Source of the DNA: Paenibacillus sp. 37
Lineage (GTDB): Bacteria > Bacillota > Bacilli > Paenibacillales > Paenibacillaceae
Assembly: GCF_008386395.1 (NCBI RefSeq)
Contig: NZ_CP043761.1
Location: 3,038,001-3,102,000 of the forward strand
Reading direction: 5' to 3'
DNA length: 64,000 nt
In this document: positions 34,457-44,026 of the stretch, piece by piece
How positions within the stretch are numbered: the first letter of the stretch is position 1
Layout of the letters: every line of letters starts with the position of its first letter
Notes under the pieces: model-generated
The model's input: the letters and a program-made list of their open reading frames with translations, nothing else
What the model was told of the DNA's origin: nothing
The model's database searches: none
Position numbers and translations under genes: made by a program

Positions 34457-34468
34457 GACTGATCAGTC
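34457..34468. promoter_or_regulatory. TetR operator candidate, copy 1
   Basis: GACTGATCAGTC is a perfect 12-bp palindrome, 47 bases before the TetR start, followed by TGGAAA. A related site with the same flank lies before the next gene at 35179. Confidence 0.6.
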
Positions 34469-34515
34469 TGGAAAGGGTATTCTTTATTTAATGAATAGGG
34501 AGGTGAGGTCTGAAA

Positions 34516-35100
34516 TTGGGAAGAGCCAAGGAGTTTGACACGGAGACCGTTCTAAGAAAAGCAACGTCTGTATTTGGAGCGTACGGTTATGAAGGTACAT
34601 CTTTGAGCTTACTGCTAAGTGAACTTGGTATTGCGCGGCAAAGCCTGTATGATACCTACGGAACTAAACATGATTTATTTGTCTCTGCTCTTAAATTCTA
34701 TATTCAGCAGAAGACAGAGGCGGGGATCAGACTATTAAACGAATGCACAAGTGTGAGGCAAGGCGTGTCCGAGTTGTTCAACGAAGCGGTTAACGTGTTG
34801 ACAGACAACGAACGTCGTAATGAATGTTTCATCATTAATAGCGCGGTTGAACAGGCACCACAAAATCACGAAATCGCAGCTTTTATTCAAACCACTAATC
34901 AACAAATGGAAGATGTTTTTCATACTGCGCTGTTACGGGGCCAGAGGAGTGGCGAATTGAGGCACGCAGAGGAAGAATTGCCCGGGCTTGCCCGTTTTCT
35001 GAATTATTCCCGACTCTCATTGACCTTTACGGCGAAGAGCGGTGCAAGCGCAGAAGCGCTGCGAGATTTTGTACAGATGACCCTAAGGGCTATGGATTAA
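34516..35100 (+). CDS. TetR/AcrR family transcriptional regulator
   Basis: A 194-residue regulator. The N-terminal helix-turn-helix (EGTSLSLLLSELGIARQSLYDTYGTKHDLF) is of TetR type. The ligand domain carries the ECFIINSAVEQAPQNHEIA segment related to the one in the TetR at 5168. The two proteins look like distant paralogues with different operator sequences. The start is TTG at 34516, with GGGAGGTGAGG upstream. Palindromes lie before this gene and before the downstream NTF2/NmrA pair, so it likely represses itself and them. Confidence 0.83.
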   Translation: MGRAKEFDTETVLRKATSVFGAYGYEGTSLSLLLSELGIARQSLYDTYGTKHDLFVSALKFYIQQKTEAGIRLLNECTSVRQGVSELFNEAVNVLTDNERRNECFIINSAVEQAPQNHEIAAFIQTTNQQMEDVFHTALLRGQRSGELRHAEEELPGLARFLNYSRLSLTFTAKSGASAEALRDFVQMTLRAMD

Positions 35101-35178
35101 CGTTTTACATGGTTTGAGTAAGATTCTTTATGGTTTTTTGAAAATGAACGCTTAGGGCGTTTATTTTTTGACTATTAT

Positions 35179-35192
35179 AGACCGATTGGTCT
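35179..35192. promoter_or_regulatory. TetR operator candidate, copy 2
   Basis: AGACC-GATT-GGTCT has perfect 5-bp arms and is followed by GGAAA, as at 34457. It lies 40 bases before the NTF2-like gene. The half-site GACYGAT is shared with copy 1. Confidence 0.55.
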
Positions 35193-35231
35193 GGAAAAAG
35201 AACACCAAACAAACTGAAGGAGGAAATAAGG

Positions 35232-35678
35232 ATGACACAATCTCAGCAGATGGAAGCGGGCAATAGTATACCGCATCGGATCATGCATGGATTCACTAAT
35301 TTGCTACTGGATGGAAAACTGGAACAGTGGTTGGAGCTATATACATCTGAAGCTATCTTCGAATTCCCATATGCACCAGCAGGATATCCTCAGAAACTGG
35401 AAGGCAAAGCGGCAATTACGAATCATCTTCATAATCTACTGGGGATGATTGAAATCCAGCAGTTTTCTGAACCGGTGATTTTGGCTGATTCCACGAAACA
35501 ACAGTTTGTGGCTGAATTTACTTGTAAAGGGCGTTCATTAGTTACAGGCAAGCCATACAACCAAACTTACATCTCTGTTGTGAGCCACTCTAATGGGAAA
35601 ATTACACATTATAAAGACTATTGGAATCCAATGGTCGTACTCGAATCGGACTTAGGAGGTAACAAGCATGATCAATGA
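35232..35678 (+). CDS. NTF2/SnoaL-like fold protein
   Basis: A 148-residue protein with the cone-shaped NTF2/SnoaL fold pattern. The marks are helix FTNLLLDGKLEQWLELYTSEAIFEFPYAP, then GKAAITNHLHNLLG, and beta strands ending GKITHYKDYWNPM. Such proteins act as small isomerases, hydrolases or binding proteins; no catalytic set can be fixed. AAGGAGG precedes the ATG. It overlaps the following NmrA-type gene by 11 bases, showing translational coupling, and sits downstream of the TetR gene behind an operator-like palindrome. Confidence 0.78.
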   Translation: MTQSQQMEAGNSIPHRIMHGFTNLLLDGKLEQWLELYTSEAIFEFPYAPAGYPQKLEGKAAITNHLHNLLGMIEIQQFSEPVILADSTKQQFVAEFTCKGRSLVTGKPYNQTYISVVSHSNGKITHYKDYWNPMVVLESDLGGNKHDQ

Positions 35679-36528
35679 TAAACCGTTGACACTTATTATA
35701 GGGGCTAATGGAAAAACGGGAAGCCGTGTTGCGGCCATACTTCAAAAGCATCATTATCCGGTGCGTTTGGCAGGAAGAACTAAACCATCTCCTTCTGATT
35801 CTGCCAATAACTATGTCTATTTTGATTGGTATGATTCCGAGACATATGCGCTAGCGCTGAAAAATGTGAATCAGGTGTACCTTGTCGTGCCAGTTATGGA
35901 CATGACCCCAGAAGACGTCATGATTCCGTTCATCAAGGAAGCATTGTGGAACGGAGTTAAGCGATTCGTTTTACTTGGCAGTGCTTCGATCGATGAGAAT
36001 GGTCCTATATTTGGCAAAGTACATCAGTATTTAAAAGCGCATGCTCCTGAGTGGGCCGTATTACAGCCTTCCTATTTTATGGAGAACTTTACGGAGGGGC
36101 CGCATCGGGAGACGACGAAACAACTCGGGAAAATTTACAGTGCTACGGGTGAAGGGAAAATTGGATTTGTTAGTGCAGATGATATCGCGGTGGTGGCCTT
36201 CCATGCTCTGACAGATGTAGTTTCTCATAATACGGAGCATATCATTACAGGGCCGGATTCGTTGTCCTATGGACAGGTTGCAGACGTCTTGAGCCGTGTA
36301 CTGGGTCAGTCTATCCAGCATGAATCTTTGTCCGATGATGAATTGAAAAACAGCATGATTCGCGCAGGAATGCCAGAAGAATACGCTGCTGCCCTGGCAG
36401 GACTGGATGTGCCTATCCGGGAGGAGGGGAGAGAAGACCAAACGACGGATACGGTGACAAAAATAACGGGGAATAACCCAATTTCATTCGAGAAATTTAT
36501 TCAAAATCATATGGAAGTATGGAAATAA
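35668..36528 (+). CDS. NmrA-like NAD(P)-binding protein
   Basis: A 286-residue atypical short-chain dehydrogenase of the NmrA/ergot-alkaloid AgnD type. The Rossmann motif is IIGANGKTGSRVA, followed by VRLAGRTKPS for NADP recognition. The body contains NGVKRFVLLGSASIDENGP and LQPSYFMENF. The Tyr-x-x-x-Lys catalytic pair of classical dehydrogenases is not clear, so it may act as a redox sensor or a reductase. It is co-transcribed with the NTF2-like gene. A terminator follows. Confidence 0.8.
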   Translation: MINDKPLTLIIGANGKTGSRVAAILQKHHYPVRLAGRTKPSPSDSANNYVYFDWYDSETYALALKNVNQVYLVVPVMDMTPEDVMIPFIKEALWNGVKRFVLLGSASIDENGPIFGKVHQYLKAHAPEWAVLQPSYFMENFTEGPHRETTKQLGKIYSATGEGKIGFVSADDIAVVAFHALTDVVSHNTEHIITGPDSLSYGQVADVLSRVLGQSIQHESLSDDELKNSMIRAGMPEEYAAALAGLDVPIREEGREDQTTDTVTKITGNNPISFEKFIQNHMEVWK

Positions 36529-36554
36529 TGGAAGAAATATTTTCATATTATGAG

Positions 36555-36581
36555 AAGACGGTGCCTAGTGCCCGTCTTTTT
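36555..36581 (+). terminator. Terminator after NmrA-like gene
   Basis: AAGACGG pairs with CCGTCTT around a 10-base loop, followed by TTTTTGC. Confidence 0.85.
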
Positions 36582-36725
36582 GCATGTCTACCAGCATGTT
36601 GACATCGTTGATTCAAATATGGATCTCTCCCTAACCTGGGACACTTCGGAAAGCAGTGATTATACGAACACACTTTTGGGGAAATAGATGAGGATGAATG
36701 TTAGGTAAAGGGGCGAATAGAGCGA

Positions 36726-37700
36726 ATGATTCAGTTCGAAAATGTATCAAAACAATATCCTGATGGAACAACGGCTTTGCGCCAGGTTAACCTCAACATT
36801 AACAAGGGAGAACTGTTTGTCATGATTGGTCCGAGTGGATGTGGCAAAACCACCATGCTCAAAATGATCAATCGCCTGATTGAGCGAACAGATGGAATAG
36901 TGCGCATTAATAAACGCCCAATCGATGAATACAACATTCACGAATTGCGCTGGAATATCGGATATGTACTGCAACAGATTGCACTATTCCCGCATATGAC
37001 AATTGCCGAAAATATTGCGGTTGTTCCTGAACTGCGAAAATGGAAGTCAGATCAAATCAAGGAGCGCGTACATACGTTGCTGGACATGGTTGGTTTGCAC
37101 GGAGATACGTACAGTGAGCGCAAACCGTCCGAGTTATCTGGAGGACAACAGCAGAGAATAGGTGTGTTGCGTGCACTCGCTGCCGATCCTGAGATTGTAT
37201 TGATGGATGAACCATTCAGTGCACTCGATCCGATGAGTCGGGAGAAATTACAGGACGATATTCTGGATATCCAGCGTCAGATGAAAAAAACAATTGTATT
37301 TGTCACCCATGATATTCAGGAAGCGATGAAGCTGGGGGATCGCATCTGCATTATGAAGGATGGACAGGTTTTGCAGGTAGGCACTCCGGAAGAACTGATC
37401 CGACAGCCAGCTAATGATTTCGTACGTGAATTTGTTGGAAGTCCTAACACCGATACGAGTTCACAATCTGAATTTGATCTCGAATCCATCATGTCACCAC
37501 TCTCACCGGGTCATGTGCCAAAATCAGCTAAAACTGCTGTTCCTGCATCCATTACGTTGACGGAGTTAGTTGATATCATGGCTTCCCATGACCATCTGCT
37601 GGTTGAACGTAACCGCCAGATTATTGGCGAGATCAGTCGAGTTGATCTGATGAAATACTGGTCTGGTCAGTTACAGGAACGAGGTGAAGGACATGAGTAG
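36726..37700 (+). CDS. OpuC-type osmoprotectant ABC transporter ATP-binding protein
   Basis: A 324-residue ATPase of the glycine betaine/carnitine/choline (OpuBA/OpuCA) group. It has Walker [10 protein letters not shown] (about residue 35), signature LSGGQQQR, Walker [14 protein letters not shown], and switch FVTHD. A C-terminal ~75 residue CBS-like region ([37 protein letters not shown]) may sense ionic strength. Only one CBS half is evident. A GGGGCG-type site lies upstream of the ATG. It overlaps the permease fusion gene by 8 bases. Confidence 0.87.
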   Translation: MIQFENVSKQYPDGTTALRQVNLNINKGELFVMIGPSGCGKTTMLKMINRLIERTDGIVRINKRPIDEYNIHELRWNIGYVLQQIALFPHMTIAENIAVVPELRKWKSDQIKERVHTLLDMVGLHGDTYSERKPSELSGGQQQRIGVLRALAADPEIVLMDEPFSALDPMSREKLQDDILDIQRQMKKTIVFVTHDIQEAMKLGDRICIMKDGQVLQVGTPEELIRQPANDFVREFVGSPNTDTSSQSEFDLESIMSPLSPGHVPKSAKTAVPASITLTELVDIMASHDHLLVERNRQIIGEISRVDLMKYWSGQLQERGEGHE

Positions 37701-39207
37701 ATTCACGGAGGTGTTCAGTGAGCGCAAAGGTCAGTTGTTGTCTGCTCTGCTGGAACATATTCAGATCTCATTTATCGCATTGTTCTTTGCTGTCCTCATT
37801 GCTATTCCGCTGGGTATATACCTTACTCGCAAACCCAGAGTGGCTGAACCAATTATCGGGGTCACAGCTGTGTTGCAGACGATACCTTCCTTGGCGCTTC
37901 TCGGATTGCTAATCCCGTTATTCGGCATAGGTACCCTTCCTGCAATCATTGCACTGGTGGTGTATGCGCTGCTTCCGGTACTCCGCAACACGTACACAGG
38001 CATATCCGAAGTTGATCCTTCCATGGTGGAAGCGGCGAATGCGATGGGCATGAATAGTTGGCAACGCCTAATCAAAGTGGAACTGCCACTGGCGATGCCT
38101 GTTATTATGGCCGGAATTCGGACTGCTATGGTACTTATTGTAGGAACGGCAACACTTGCTGCTTTAATTGGCGCAGGAGGTTTGGGTGCATTAATCTTGC
38201 TGGGCATTGATCGGAATGATACGGCACTGATTATCCTTGGAGCCATTCCGGCAGCCTTGTTGGCTATTTTGTTTGATGTACTATTGCGTCAATTCCAGCG
38301 GTTATCCTTCAAGAAAACATTGGTTACCTTGGGTTCGCTAGCTCTGATCGCGATACTTGTGATTACCATTCCCTTCGTGGCACGTGGTGGACAGAAGGAT
38401 CTCGTCATTTCCGGGAAATTGGGGGCGGAACCGGAGATTCTGATTAACATGTACAAATTGTTGATTGAAAAAGACACAGACCTGACCGTTGAACTAAAAC
38501 CCGGATTAGGCAAAACGCCATTCCTTTTCAATGCACTCAAGTCGGGTGATATTGACATCTATCCCGAATTTACCGGGACAGCGATCTCCGAATTCATGAA
38601 GGAAACAGCAGTCAGCACCGATCGGACTGAGGTGTACGAACAGGCAAGAGATGGAATGCTGAGCCAGTTCAACATGGTGCTGCTGAACCCTATGGATTAC
38701 AACAATACGTATACGTTGGCCGTTCCAAAGAGCATCGCAGATCAATACAATCTCAAGACCATTTCGGATCTCAAACCGGTAGAACAGCAAATGAAGGCAG
38801 GATTCACGCTGGAATTCTCGGATCGGGAAGACGGTTACCTTGGCATTCAGAAGAAGTATGGGATTGAATTCCCGAACGTTGCAACAATGGAACCGAAGCT
38901 TCGCTATGGTGCTGTTCAACGTGGCGATATCAATCTGGTAGATGCCTACTCCACAGATAGTGAGTTGAGACAATATGAACTCGTTGTGCTGGAGGATGAT
39001 CAGGAGTTATTCCCACCGTATCAAGGCGCGCCGATGCTTCGTCAAGAAACGGCAGATCAATATCCACAACTGGTTGAGGTGTTGAATCAGCTTGCTGGCA
39101 AAATTACGGATGATGAGATGCGTCAGATGAACTATGACGTGAACGTAGAGGGAGCGAATCCTGAACAGGTTGCAGCAGAGTACCTTAAACAGGCTGGATT
39201 GCTGTAA
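37693..39207 (+). CDS. OpuC-type permease fused to substrate-binding protein
   Basis: A 504-residue two-domain protein. Residues ~1-230 form a BPD-type permease with about six helices, containing the EAA-like loop [28 protein letters not shown]. Residues ~240-504 are an OpuAC/ProX-like binding domain ([26 protein letters not shown].. [13 protein letters not shown]) on the outside of the membrane. Fusion of the two is known in some osmolyte importers. I choose the ATG at 37693 with GAGGTGAAGG upstream, overlapping the ATPase stop. Likely role: uptake of betaine-type compatible solutes under osmotic stress. Confidence 0.87.
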   Translation: MSRFTEVFSERKGQLLSALLEHIQISFIALFFAVLIAIPLGIYLTRKPRVAEPIIGVTAVLQTIPSLALLGLLIPLFGIGTLPAIIALVVYALLPVLRNTYTGISEVDPSMVEAANAMGMNSWQRLIKVELPLAMPVIMAGIRTAMVLIVGTATLAALIGAGGLGALILLGIDRNDTALIILGAIPAALLAILFDVLLRQFQRLSFKKTLVTLGSLALIAILVITIPFVARGGQKDLVISGKLGAEPEILINMYKLLIEKDTDLTVELKPGLGKTPFLFNALKSGDIDIYPEFTGTAISEFMKETAVSTDRTEVYEQARDGMLSQFNMVLLNPMDYNNTYTLAVPKSIADQYNLKTISDLKPVEQQMKAGFTLEFSDREDGYLGIQKKYGIEFPNVATMEPKLRYGAVQRGDINLVDAYSTDSELRQYELVVLEDDQELFPPYQGAPMLRQETADQYPQLVEVLNQLAGKITDDEMRQMNYDVNVEGANPEQVAAEYLKQAGLL

Positions 39208-39254
39208 CTTCAGGCATCCCTGCAATAGATGTACCAAAAGGATGAGGAGGAACC

Positions 39255-40604
39255 ATGATGACACAAGAAACGTATGACTTGATTGCAATTGGAACAGGAA
39301 GCGCGGCAAGCTCTGTAATCACCCGTTGCGCTGAAGCTGGCTGGAGAGTTGCTGTAATTGATGAACGTGAGTTCGGCGGAACGTGTGCACTGCGTGGCTG
39401 TGATCCCAAGAAAGTGCTGGCTGGAGCGGCTGAGCTGATTGACTGGAATGAACGGATGCAAGGGAAAGGTATTCAGGGACAGGCGACCATCAACTGGTCT
39501 GAACTTATGGCCTTTAAACGCACCTTTACCGAAAGCATACCTAGAGCAAGTGAAGATCAATTCAAACAGGCCGGAATGGATACGTTCCATGGTAAAGCTT
39601 CATTTGTCGATGAAAACCATATTCAAGTGGGAGAAGAAGTGCTCCATGGCAAACACATTCTGATTGCTACTGGTGCAAGACCTGCGCCACTTGAGATTGA
39701 GGGATCAGAGCATCTGATATATAGTGATGACTTTCTGGATCTGGAACAGCTGCCGGATCGATTAGTTCTGGTAGGCGGTGGATACATTGCATTTGAGTTT
39801 GCGCATATTGCGGCCAGAGCCGGGACGGAAGTCCATATCCTGCATCGGAGTGAACAGCCTCTGAAATCGTTTGATGCGGAGCTGGTAGAATCTTTGTTGC
39901 AAAAATCGAAAGAGATCGGCATTCATGTTCACTTGAACGCGGAGGTGAAGTCCATACGGCAAGAGGGGAACGCCTATGTCGTTCATGGCACACGCAATGG
40001 TGCAGATCACCAGTGGCAGTGCGGACTTGTCGTTCATGGAGCCGGGCGTGTTCCCAATGTGGATGGGCTGGAATTGGAGAAAGGCAACGTCAGCTACAGC
40101 AAAAAGGGTATTGCGGTGAACGAGTATTTGCAAAGTGAAAGTAATCCGAGAGTGTATGCTGCTGGCGATGTAACCGATACGAAAGGGTTGCCTTTGACCC
40201 CGTTAGCAGGTCAGGAATCCCGGGCTGTATCGTTCAATTTGTTGGAGGGAAATCAACATAAACCTAATTATAAAGTGATGCCTTCCATTGTGTTTACTGT
40301 CCCTGCCCTTGGAGCTGTAGGTATGAGCACGGAGCAAGCCAAGAATGAGGGCTACGAGGTGCAGGTAAATGATATGTCGAAATGGTATACTTACAAGCGA
40401 ACTCATGAAAAATTTGCCATGGCCAAAGTGGTGATCGACAAATCAAGCGGACGTATTCTGGGTGCGCATGTGCTCGGGAGCAAAACAGAAGAATTGATTA
40501 ACCTTTTTGCAATGGCGATTCAGTTCGATTTGACTATCGATCAGTTAAACACCATGAATTTTGCATATCCTACTGCTGCATCGGACCTGGGTTCTTTAAT
40601 TTAG
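39255..40604 (+). CDS. FAD-dependent pyridine nucleotide-disulphide oxidoreductase, atypical C-terminus
   Basis: A 449-residue flavoprotein of the glutathione/mercuric reductase fold. It has an N-terminal FAD motif (slightly altered, AIGTGSAASS), the redox-active disulphide in GGTCALRGCDPKK, NAD motif LVGGGYIAFEFA, second FAD motif VYAAGDVTDT and the dimerisation domain. The C-terminal HxxHPTxxE signature that supplies the proton-relay His-Glu pair in classical members reads FAYPTAASDLGSLI here. The pair is therefore missing, although the active cysteines remain. The substrate is unknown. GAGGAGG precedes the ATG. It follows the OpuC-type genes by 47 bases without a terminator and is likely in their operon. 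Confidence 0.83.
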   Translation: MMTQETYDLIAIGTGSAASSVITRCAEAGWRVAVIDEREFGGTCALRGCDPKKVLAGAAELIDWNERMQGKGIQGQATINWSELMAFKRTFTESIPRASEDQFKQAGMDTFHGKASFVDENHIQVGEEVLHGKHILIATGARPAPLEIEGSEHLIYSDDFLDLEQLPDRLVLVGGGYIAFEFAHIAARAGTEVHILHRSEQPLKSFDAELVESLLQKSKEIGIHVHLNAEVKSIRQEGNAYVVHGTRNGADHQWQCGLVVHGAGRVPNVDGLELEKGNVSYSKKGIAVNEYLQSESNPRVYAAGDVTDTKGLPLTPLAGQESRAVSFNLLEGNQHKPNYKVMPSIVFTVPALGAVGMSTEQAKNEGYEVQVNDMSKWYTYKRTHEKFAMAKVVIDKSSGRILGAHVLGSKTEELINLFAMAIQFDLTIDQLNTMNFAYPTAASDLGSLI

Positions 40605-40641
40605 AAGTGATGATGAACTCCCTTTAGGGACGGAAGGAAGG

Positions 40642-41262
40642 ATGAAAACAACAATGTCATCGGATTTTATTGGGCTTCATGAAGGCAAGTGGACGAAGGA
40701 ACCCGTTGCTGCACGGATGGATGGGGATCGTTTCGTTGTGGAAGCTCGGGAAGGCAGTGACTTCTGGGAGAACACATTCTACGGGTTCTGTCATCGGGAT
40801 GGACACGCCATGCTTGCTCCATGGGACGGAACGGAAGCGATTGAGGTATCGTTTGATCTAAGCTCATTCACCGAATTATATGATCAGGCGGGGTTGATGT
40901 TATGGCACGGAGAGGATCAATGGATCAAGGCCGGAGTTGAGGTTAATGACGGTGTTGCTCATGTTGGAGCTGTCGTGACGGATACATATTCGGATTGGTC
41001 CCTATCTCCTGTACCTGAGTGGGGTGGACGAATTGTGACGATTAGAGCTTCCTACAGTAATGAGGCTGTTGTCATTCGTGCTCGCACAGATGAGCATCCT
41101 TGGCGTACGATTCGGGTTGCACGGTTTGCCTATCCGACGAACAAACACGCAGGTCCATTTTTGTGTTCACCGAAGCGTGCAGGGTTCGAAGTAGCCTTTA
41201 CCAAGTGGAGATCCACGACACCCGATCAAGACTTGCACACAGATCCACCGATTACGGATTAA
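40642..41262 (+). CDS. DUF1349 domain protein
   Basis: A 206-residue protein of the DUF1349/concanavalin-like fold seen in yeast Ree1-like proteins. The pattern includes GSDFWENTFYGFCHRDGHAML, YDQAGLMLWHGEDQWIKAGVEV and the C-terminal GPFLCSPKRAGFEVAFTKW. Several conserved Trp and acidic residues suggest carbohydrate or small-ligand binding. No enzymatic role is known to me. The start could be ATG 40642 or ATG 40654, as the GGAAGGAAGG site lies close before the first. It follows the oxidoreductase by 37 bases and probably ends the operon. Confidence 0.75.
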   Translation: MKTTMSSDFIGLHEGKWTKEPVAARMDGDRFVVEAREGSDFWENTFYGFCHRDGHAMLAPWDGTEAIEVSFDLSSFTELYDQAGLMLWHGEDQWIKAGVEVNDGVAHVGAVVTDTYSDWSLSPVPEWGGRIVTIRASYSNEAVVIRARTDEHPWRTIRVARFAYPTNKHAGPFLCSPKRAGFEVAFTKWRSTTPDQDLHTDPPITD

Positions 41263-41333
41263 AACAAGTTAAGATGCACGCTAAACAATGAAACATGAAC
41301 AGGTGAATCTGGCTTAGAAAGCAAGACAACACA

Positions 41334-41376
41334 AATAAGCGAGTCTTCCATTAACGGAGGACTTGCTTATTTTTTG
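41334..41376. terminator. Terminator of OpuC-type operon
   Basis: AATAAGC-GAGTCTTCC pairs with GGAGGACTTGCTTATT with a 6-base loop and one G-T pair, followed by TTTTT. It may also serve the convergent SET-domain gene. Confidence 0.85.
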
Positions 41377-41491
41377 TGTTTAAACTTTGGACTATGAAGA
41401 GTCTTCAGTTACTCATTTCATCATTCACCGGGTTCAGCGAGTTCTTTCGCACATACAATAGAGTGCTTGCAAAACTTCTTGAGTTTAACGT

Positions 41492-41965
41492 TTATTTACT
41501 CGTGTCCGTATCCAGGGACTGGGGTTCAGTCTCTTTTTCACCCTCATCATCATTGGACTTATTGAACTCCAGCATACGCTCCTCGTAATCGTCCAGGAAC
41601 CATAACGGGTCCATACTGTCTTCCTCACCGTTGTAATTGATGACGATTTCTTCGCCAGCCTTGATGTCTGTATACGCGTAGAAGTCAAAGGTGTGGTTAT
41701 CAAAATTGATATCATAAGTAGCGTTAGGTTCATAGGAGTGGTTGATCAGACTGCCGTAACCGAGCAGAATGGCGGTATGATTCGCCCCGTATTCGAACAC
41801 GTAATCTTCCAAAATCGTTTTTTCGACATGCTCATGATCTTCATTTGGGTAAGGCACAACGGGTGCCTGATGGATAAGCGTTCCTTTGGCAATATCAACG
41901 GTAGCAAATACCCCGCGGTTAAACTCACCACCATCACCCAACTTGGATTGTTTCACTTCAATCAT
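41492..41965 (-). CDS. SET domain-containing protein
   Basis: A 157-residue bacterial SET domain. The marks are the N-terminal GRGVFA-like NRGVFATVDIAKGTLI, then GYGSLINHSYEPNATYD (usual NHSxxPN) and GEEIVINYNGE (usual GEELTxDY). In eukaryotes SET domains methylate lysine; the target in bacteria is mostly unknown. The C-terminal tail is acidic and probably disordered. I choose the ATG at 41965, with AGGTG six bases upstream; an in-frame GTG at 41974 is part of that site. No methyl target can be proposed from neighbours. Confidence 0.8.
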   Translation of the reverse strand: MIEVKQSKLGDGGEFNRGVFATVDIAKGTLIHQAPVVPYPNEDHEHVEKTILEDYVFEYGANHTAILLGYGSLINHSYEPNATYDINFDNHTFDFYAYTDIKAGEEIVINYNGEEDSMDPLWFLDDYEERMLEFNKSNDDEGEKETEPQSLDTDTSK

Positions 41966-42162
41966 ATTTTTCACCTGATGCTCTTCGAAGAGCTCCGTTC
42001 TATATAGTAATAATTCGTTAAGGCAAAATTTTAACCCATACTTTCATATAAGGCAAATTTCAGACAAAAAGGTGTAATATTTTTTAATAGGGCGTTGAGT
42101 TGTGCAGGAGATAACGCTTATAATATACAAAGAATTAAGTCTATATAGAAAAGGTGTCATGA

Positions 42163-43719
42163 ATGAGCATATTAAATGTAGAAAAATTAAGTCACGGTTT
42201 TGGTGACCGTGCTATCTTTAACGACGTTTCATTCCGCCTATTGAAGGGCGAACATATTGGTCTGATCGGGGCTAATGGTGAAGGTAAATCCACCTTCATG
42301 AACATTATTACAGGAAAACTTCAGCCAGATGAAGGCAAGGTGGAGTGGTCCAAACGGATGCGTGTTGGTTACCTGGACCAGCATGCTGTATTGAACAAAG
42401 GCCAATCCATCCGTGACGTGCTTCGCGGCGCGTTCCAGTATTTGTTCGACATGGAACAGGAAATGAATGATATGTATGGCAAAATGGGCGATGTAACTCC
42501 TGAGGAGCTTGAACAACTTCTTGAAGACGTGGGTACGATTCAGGATACGTTGACAAATCAGGATTTCTACATGATCGATGCCAAGGTGGATGAAACCGCA
42601 CGTGGTCTGGGTCTGACGGATATCGGTCTGGATAAAGACGTCAATGATCTGAGTGGTGGACAGCGTACCAAAGTACTGCTTGCCAAGCTGCTGTTGGAAA
42701 AACCCGATATTTTGCTCCTAGATGAGCCTACGAACTATCTTGATGAATTGCATATCGAATGGCTGAAACGTTATTTGCAGGAATATGAGAATGCTTTTAT
42801 TCTGATCTCTCACGATATTCCGTTCCTGAACAGTGTAATCAACTTGATCTATCACATGGAGAACCAGAATCTAACTCGCTATGTGGGCGATTATGATCAT
42901 TTCCAGGAAGTGCATGAGATGAGAAAACAGCAGTTGGAGTCGGCTTACAAGCGCCAACAACAAGAGATTGCTGACCTCAAGGATTTTGTAGCGCGTAACA
43001 AAGCAAGTGTAGCTACACGTAATATGGCGATGTCCAGACAGAAGAAACTCGACAAGATGGATGTCATCGAGATCGCCAAGGAGAAACCGAAACCGCAGTT
43101 CAACTTCCGTGATGCAAGAACATCCGGCAAGCTCATTTTCGAAACCAAAGGTCTTGTAATTGGTTACAACGAACCGTTGTCCAGACCACTGGATCTGCGT
43201 ATGGAGCGTGGACAGAAGATCGCCCTTGTTGGTGCGAACGGAATTGGTAAAACAACTCTGATGCGTAGTATTCTGGGTGAAATTCAAGCTCTGGAAGGAA
43301 CCGTTCAACGTGGTGAACATCTGGAGATTGGTTACTTCCAGCAAGAGATGAAGGATGCCAACTACAATACATGTATTGAAGAGATCTGGCAGGAGTTCCC
43401 TTCCTATACCCAATTCGAAGTGCGTGCTGCACTTGCAAAATGTGGTTTGACTACAAAACACATTGAGAGCAAGGTAGCTGTACTAAGTGGTGGGGAGAAA
43501 GCCAAAGTGCGTCTCTGTAAGCTGATCAATAACGAAACCAACCTGCTTGTACTCGATGAGCCGACGAACCATCTGGACGTTGATGCCAAGGAAGAGTTGA
43601 AACGTGCACTCAAGGCTTACAAAGGCAGTATTCTTCTAATCTCCCACGAACCGGAATTCTACCGTGATGTAGTTACAGAGACGTGGAATTGTGAGTCGTG
43701 GACCACGAAAGTATTCTAA
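42163..43719 (+). CDS. ABC-F family ATPase (YkpA/YbiT-like)
   Basis: A 518-residue protein with two ATPase domains and no membrane segment. Walker A motifs are GANGEGKST (about residue 36) and GANGIGKTT (about 357). Signatures are LSGGQ (about 163) and LSGGE (about 441), and both Walker B motifs end in DEPTN. The linker between the domains (RKQQLESAYKRQQQEIADLKDFVARN..) is the ribosome-contacting P-site tRNA-interaction motif of ABC-F proteins. It resembles the housekeeping YkpA type and not resistance determinants, whose linker is longer; this is by inspection only. AAAGGTG precedes the ATG. Confidence 0.87.
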   Translation: MSILNVEKLSHGFGDRAIFNDVSFRLLKGEHIGLIGANGEGKSTFMNIITGKLQPDEGKVEWSKRMRVGYLDQHAVLNKGQSIRDVLRGAFQYLFDMEQEMNDMYGKMGDVTPEELEQLLEDVGTIQDTLTNQDFYMIDAKVDETARGLGLTDIGLDKDVNDLSGGQRTKVLLAKLLLEKPDILLLDEPTNYLDELHIEWLKRYLQEYENAFILISHDIPFLNSVINLIYHMENQNLTRYVGDYDHFQEVHEMRKQQLESAYKRQQQEIADLKDFVARNKASVATRNMAMSRQKKLDKMDVIEIAKEKPKPQFNFRDARTSGKLIFETKGLVIGYNEPLSRPLDLRMERGQKIALVGANGIGKTTLMRSILGEIQALEGTVQRGEHLEIGYFQQEMKDANYNTCIEEIWQEFPSYTQFEVRAALAKCGLTTKHIESKVAVLSGGEKAKVRLCKLINNETNLLVLDEPTNHLDVDAKEELKRALKAYKGSILLISHEPEFYRDVVTETWNCESWTTKVF

Positions 43720-43757
43720 ATAGAGGTTGTTCAAAAGTCACGGACTAATAATACGTG

Positions 43758-43777
43758 CGAGCTTGCGAACAAGCTCG
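43758..43777 (+). other. Stable hairpin after ABC-F gene
   Basis: CGAGCTTG-CGAA-CAAGCTCG is a perfect 8-bp stem with a 4-base loop, 38 bases after the ABC-F stop and just before the terminator proper. It may protect the 3' end of the transcript. Confidence 0.55.
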
Positions 43778-43786
43778 AAGCATGAG

Positions 43787-43835
43787 AAAAGGCGCGAATT
43801 TTGCTTGCAAAACAGGCAGAACTCGCGCCTTTTTT
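43787..43835 (+). terminator. Terminator after ABC-F gene
   Basis: AAAAGGCGCGA pairs with TCGCGCCTTTT around a 25-base loop, followed by Ts. The loop has internal pairing (TTTTGC/GCAAAA). Confidence 0.85.
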
Positions 43836-43932
43836 GCGTGGTTTTAACGAAAAATGTTGGAGCCCAATTCACAGTTGACAGCTTGAATAAGGCAATAATA
43901 TAATTCAAGAAAGCGATTACATTTATATATTA

Positions 43933-43944
43933 GAAACCTGTTTC
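43933..43944. promoter_or_regulatory. GAAACC-type operator candidate, weak copy
   Basis: GAAACCTGTTTC matches the core of the palindrome at 44027-44050 in all but one central base. It lies 94 bases upstream of that site, so the pair could support looping. Confidence 0.4.
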
Positions 43945-44026
43945 ACTGCATAGGGGCGAAGAAGACACGGTATTCCGTATGGGTACCAGTTTGCACTTAG
44001 AAGGGAAGACGGGTCTTTTTTTACTC

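Noticed and set aside
42163..43719. The ABC-F gene considered as an antibiotic-resistance determinant.
   Set aside because: Its linker and overall similarity look like housekeeping YkpA/YbiT types, and no resistance leader peptide or mobile context is present.
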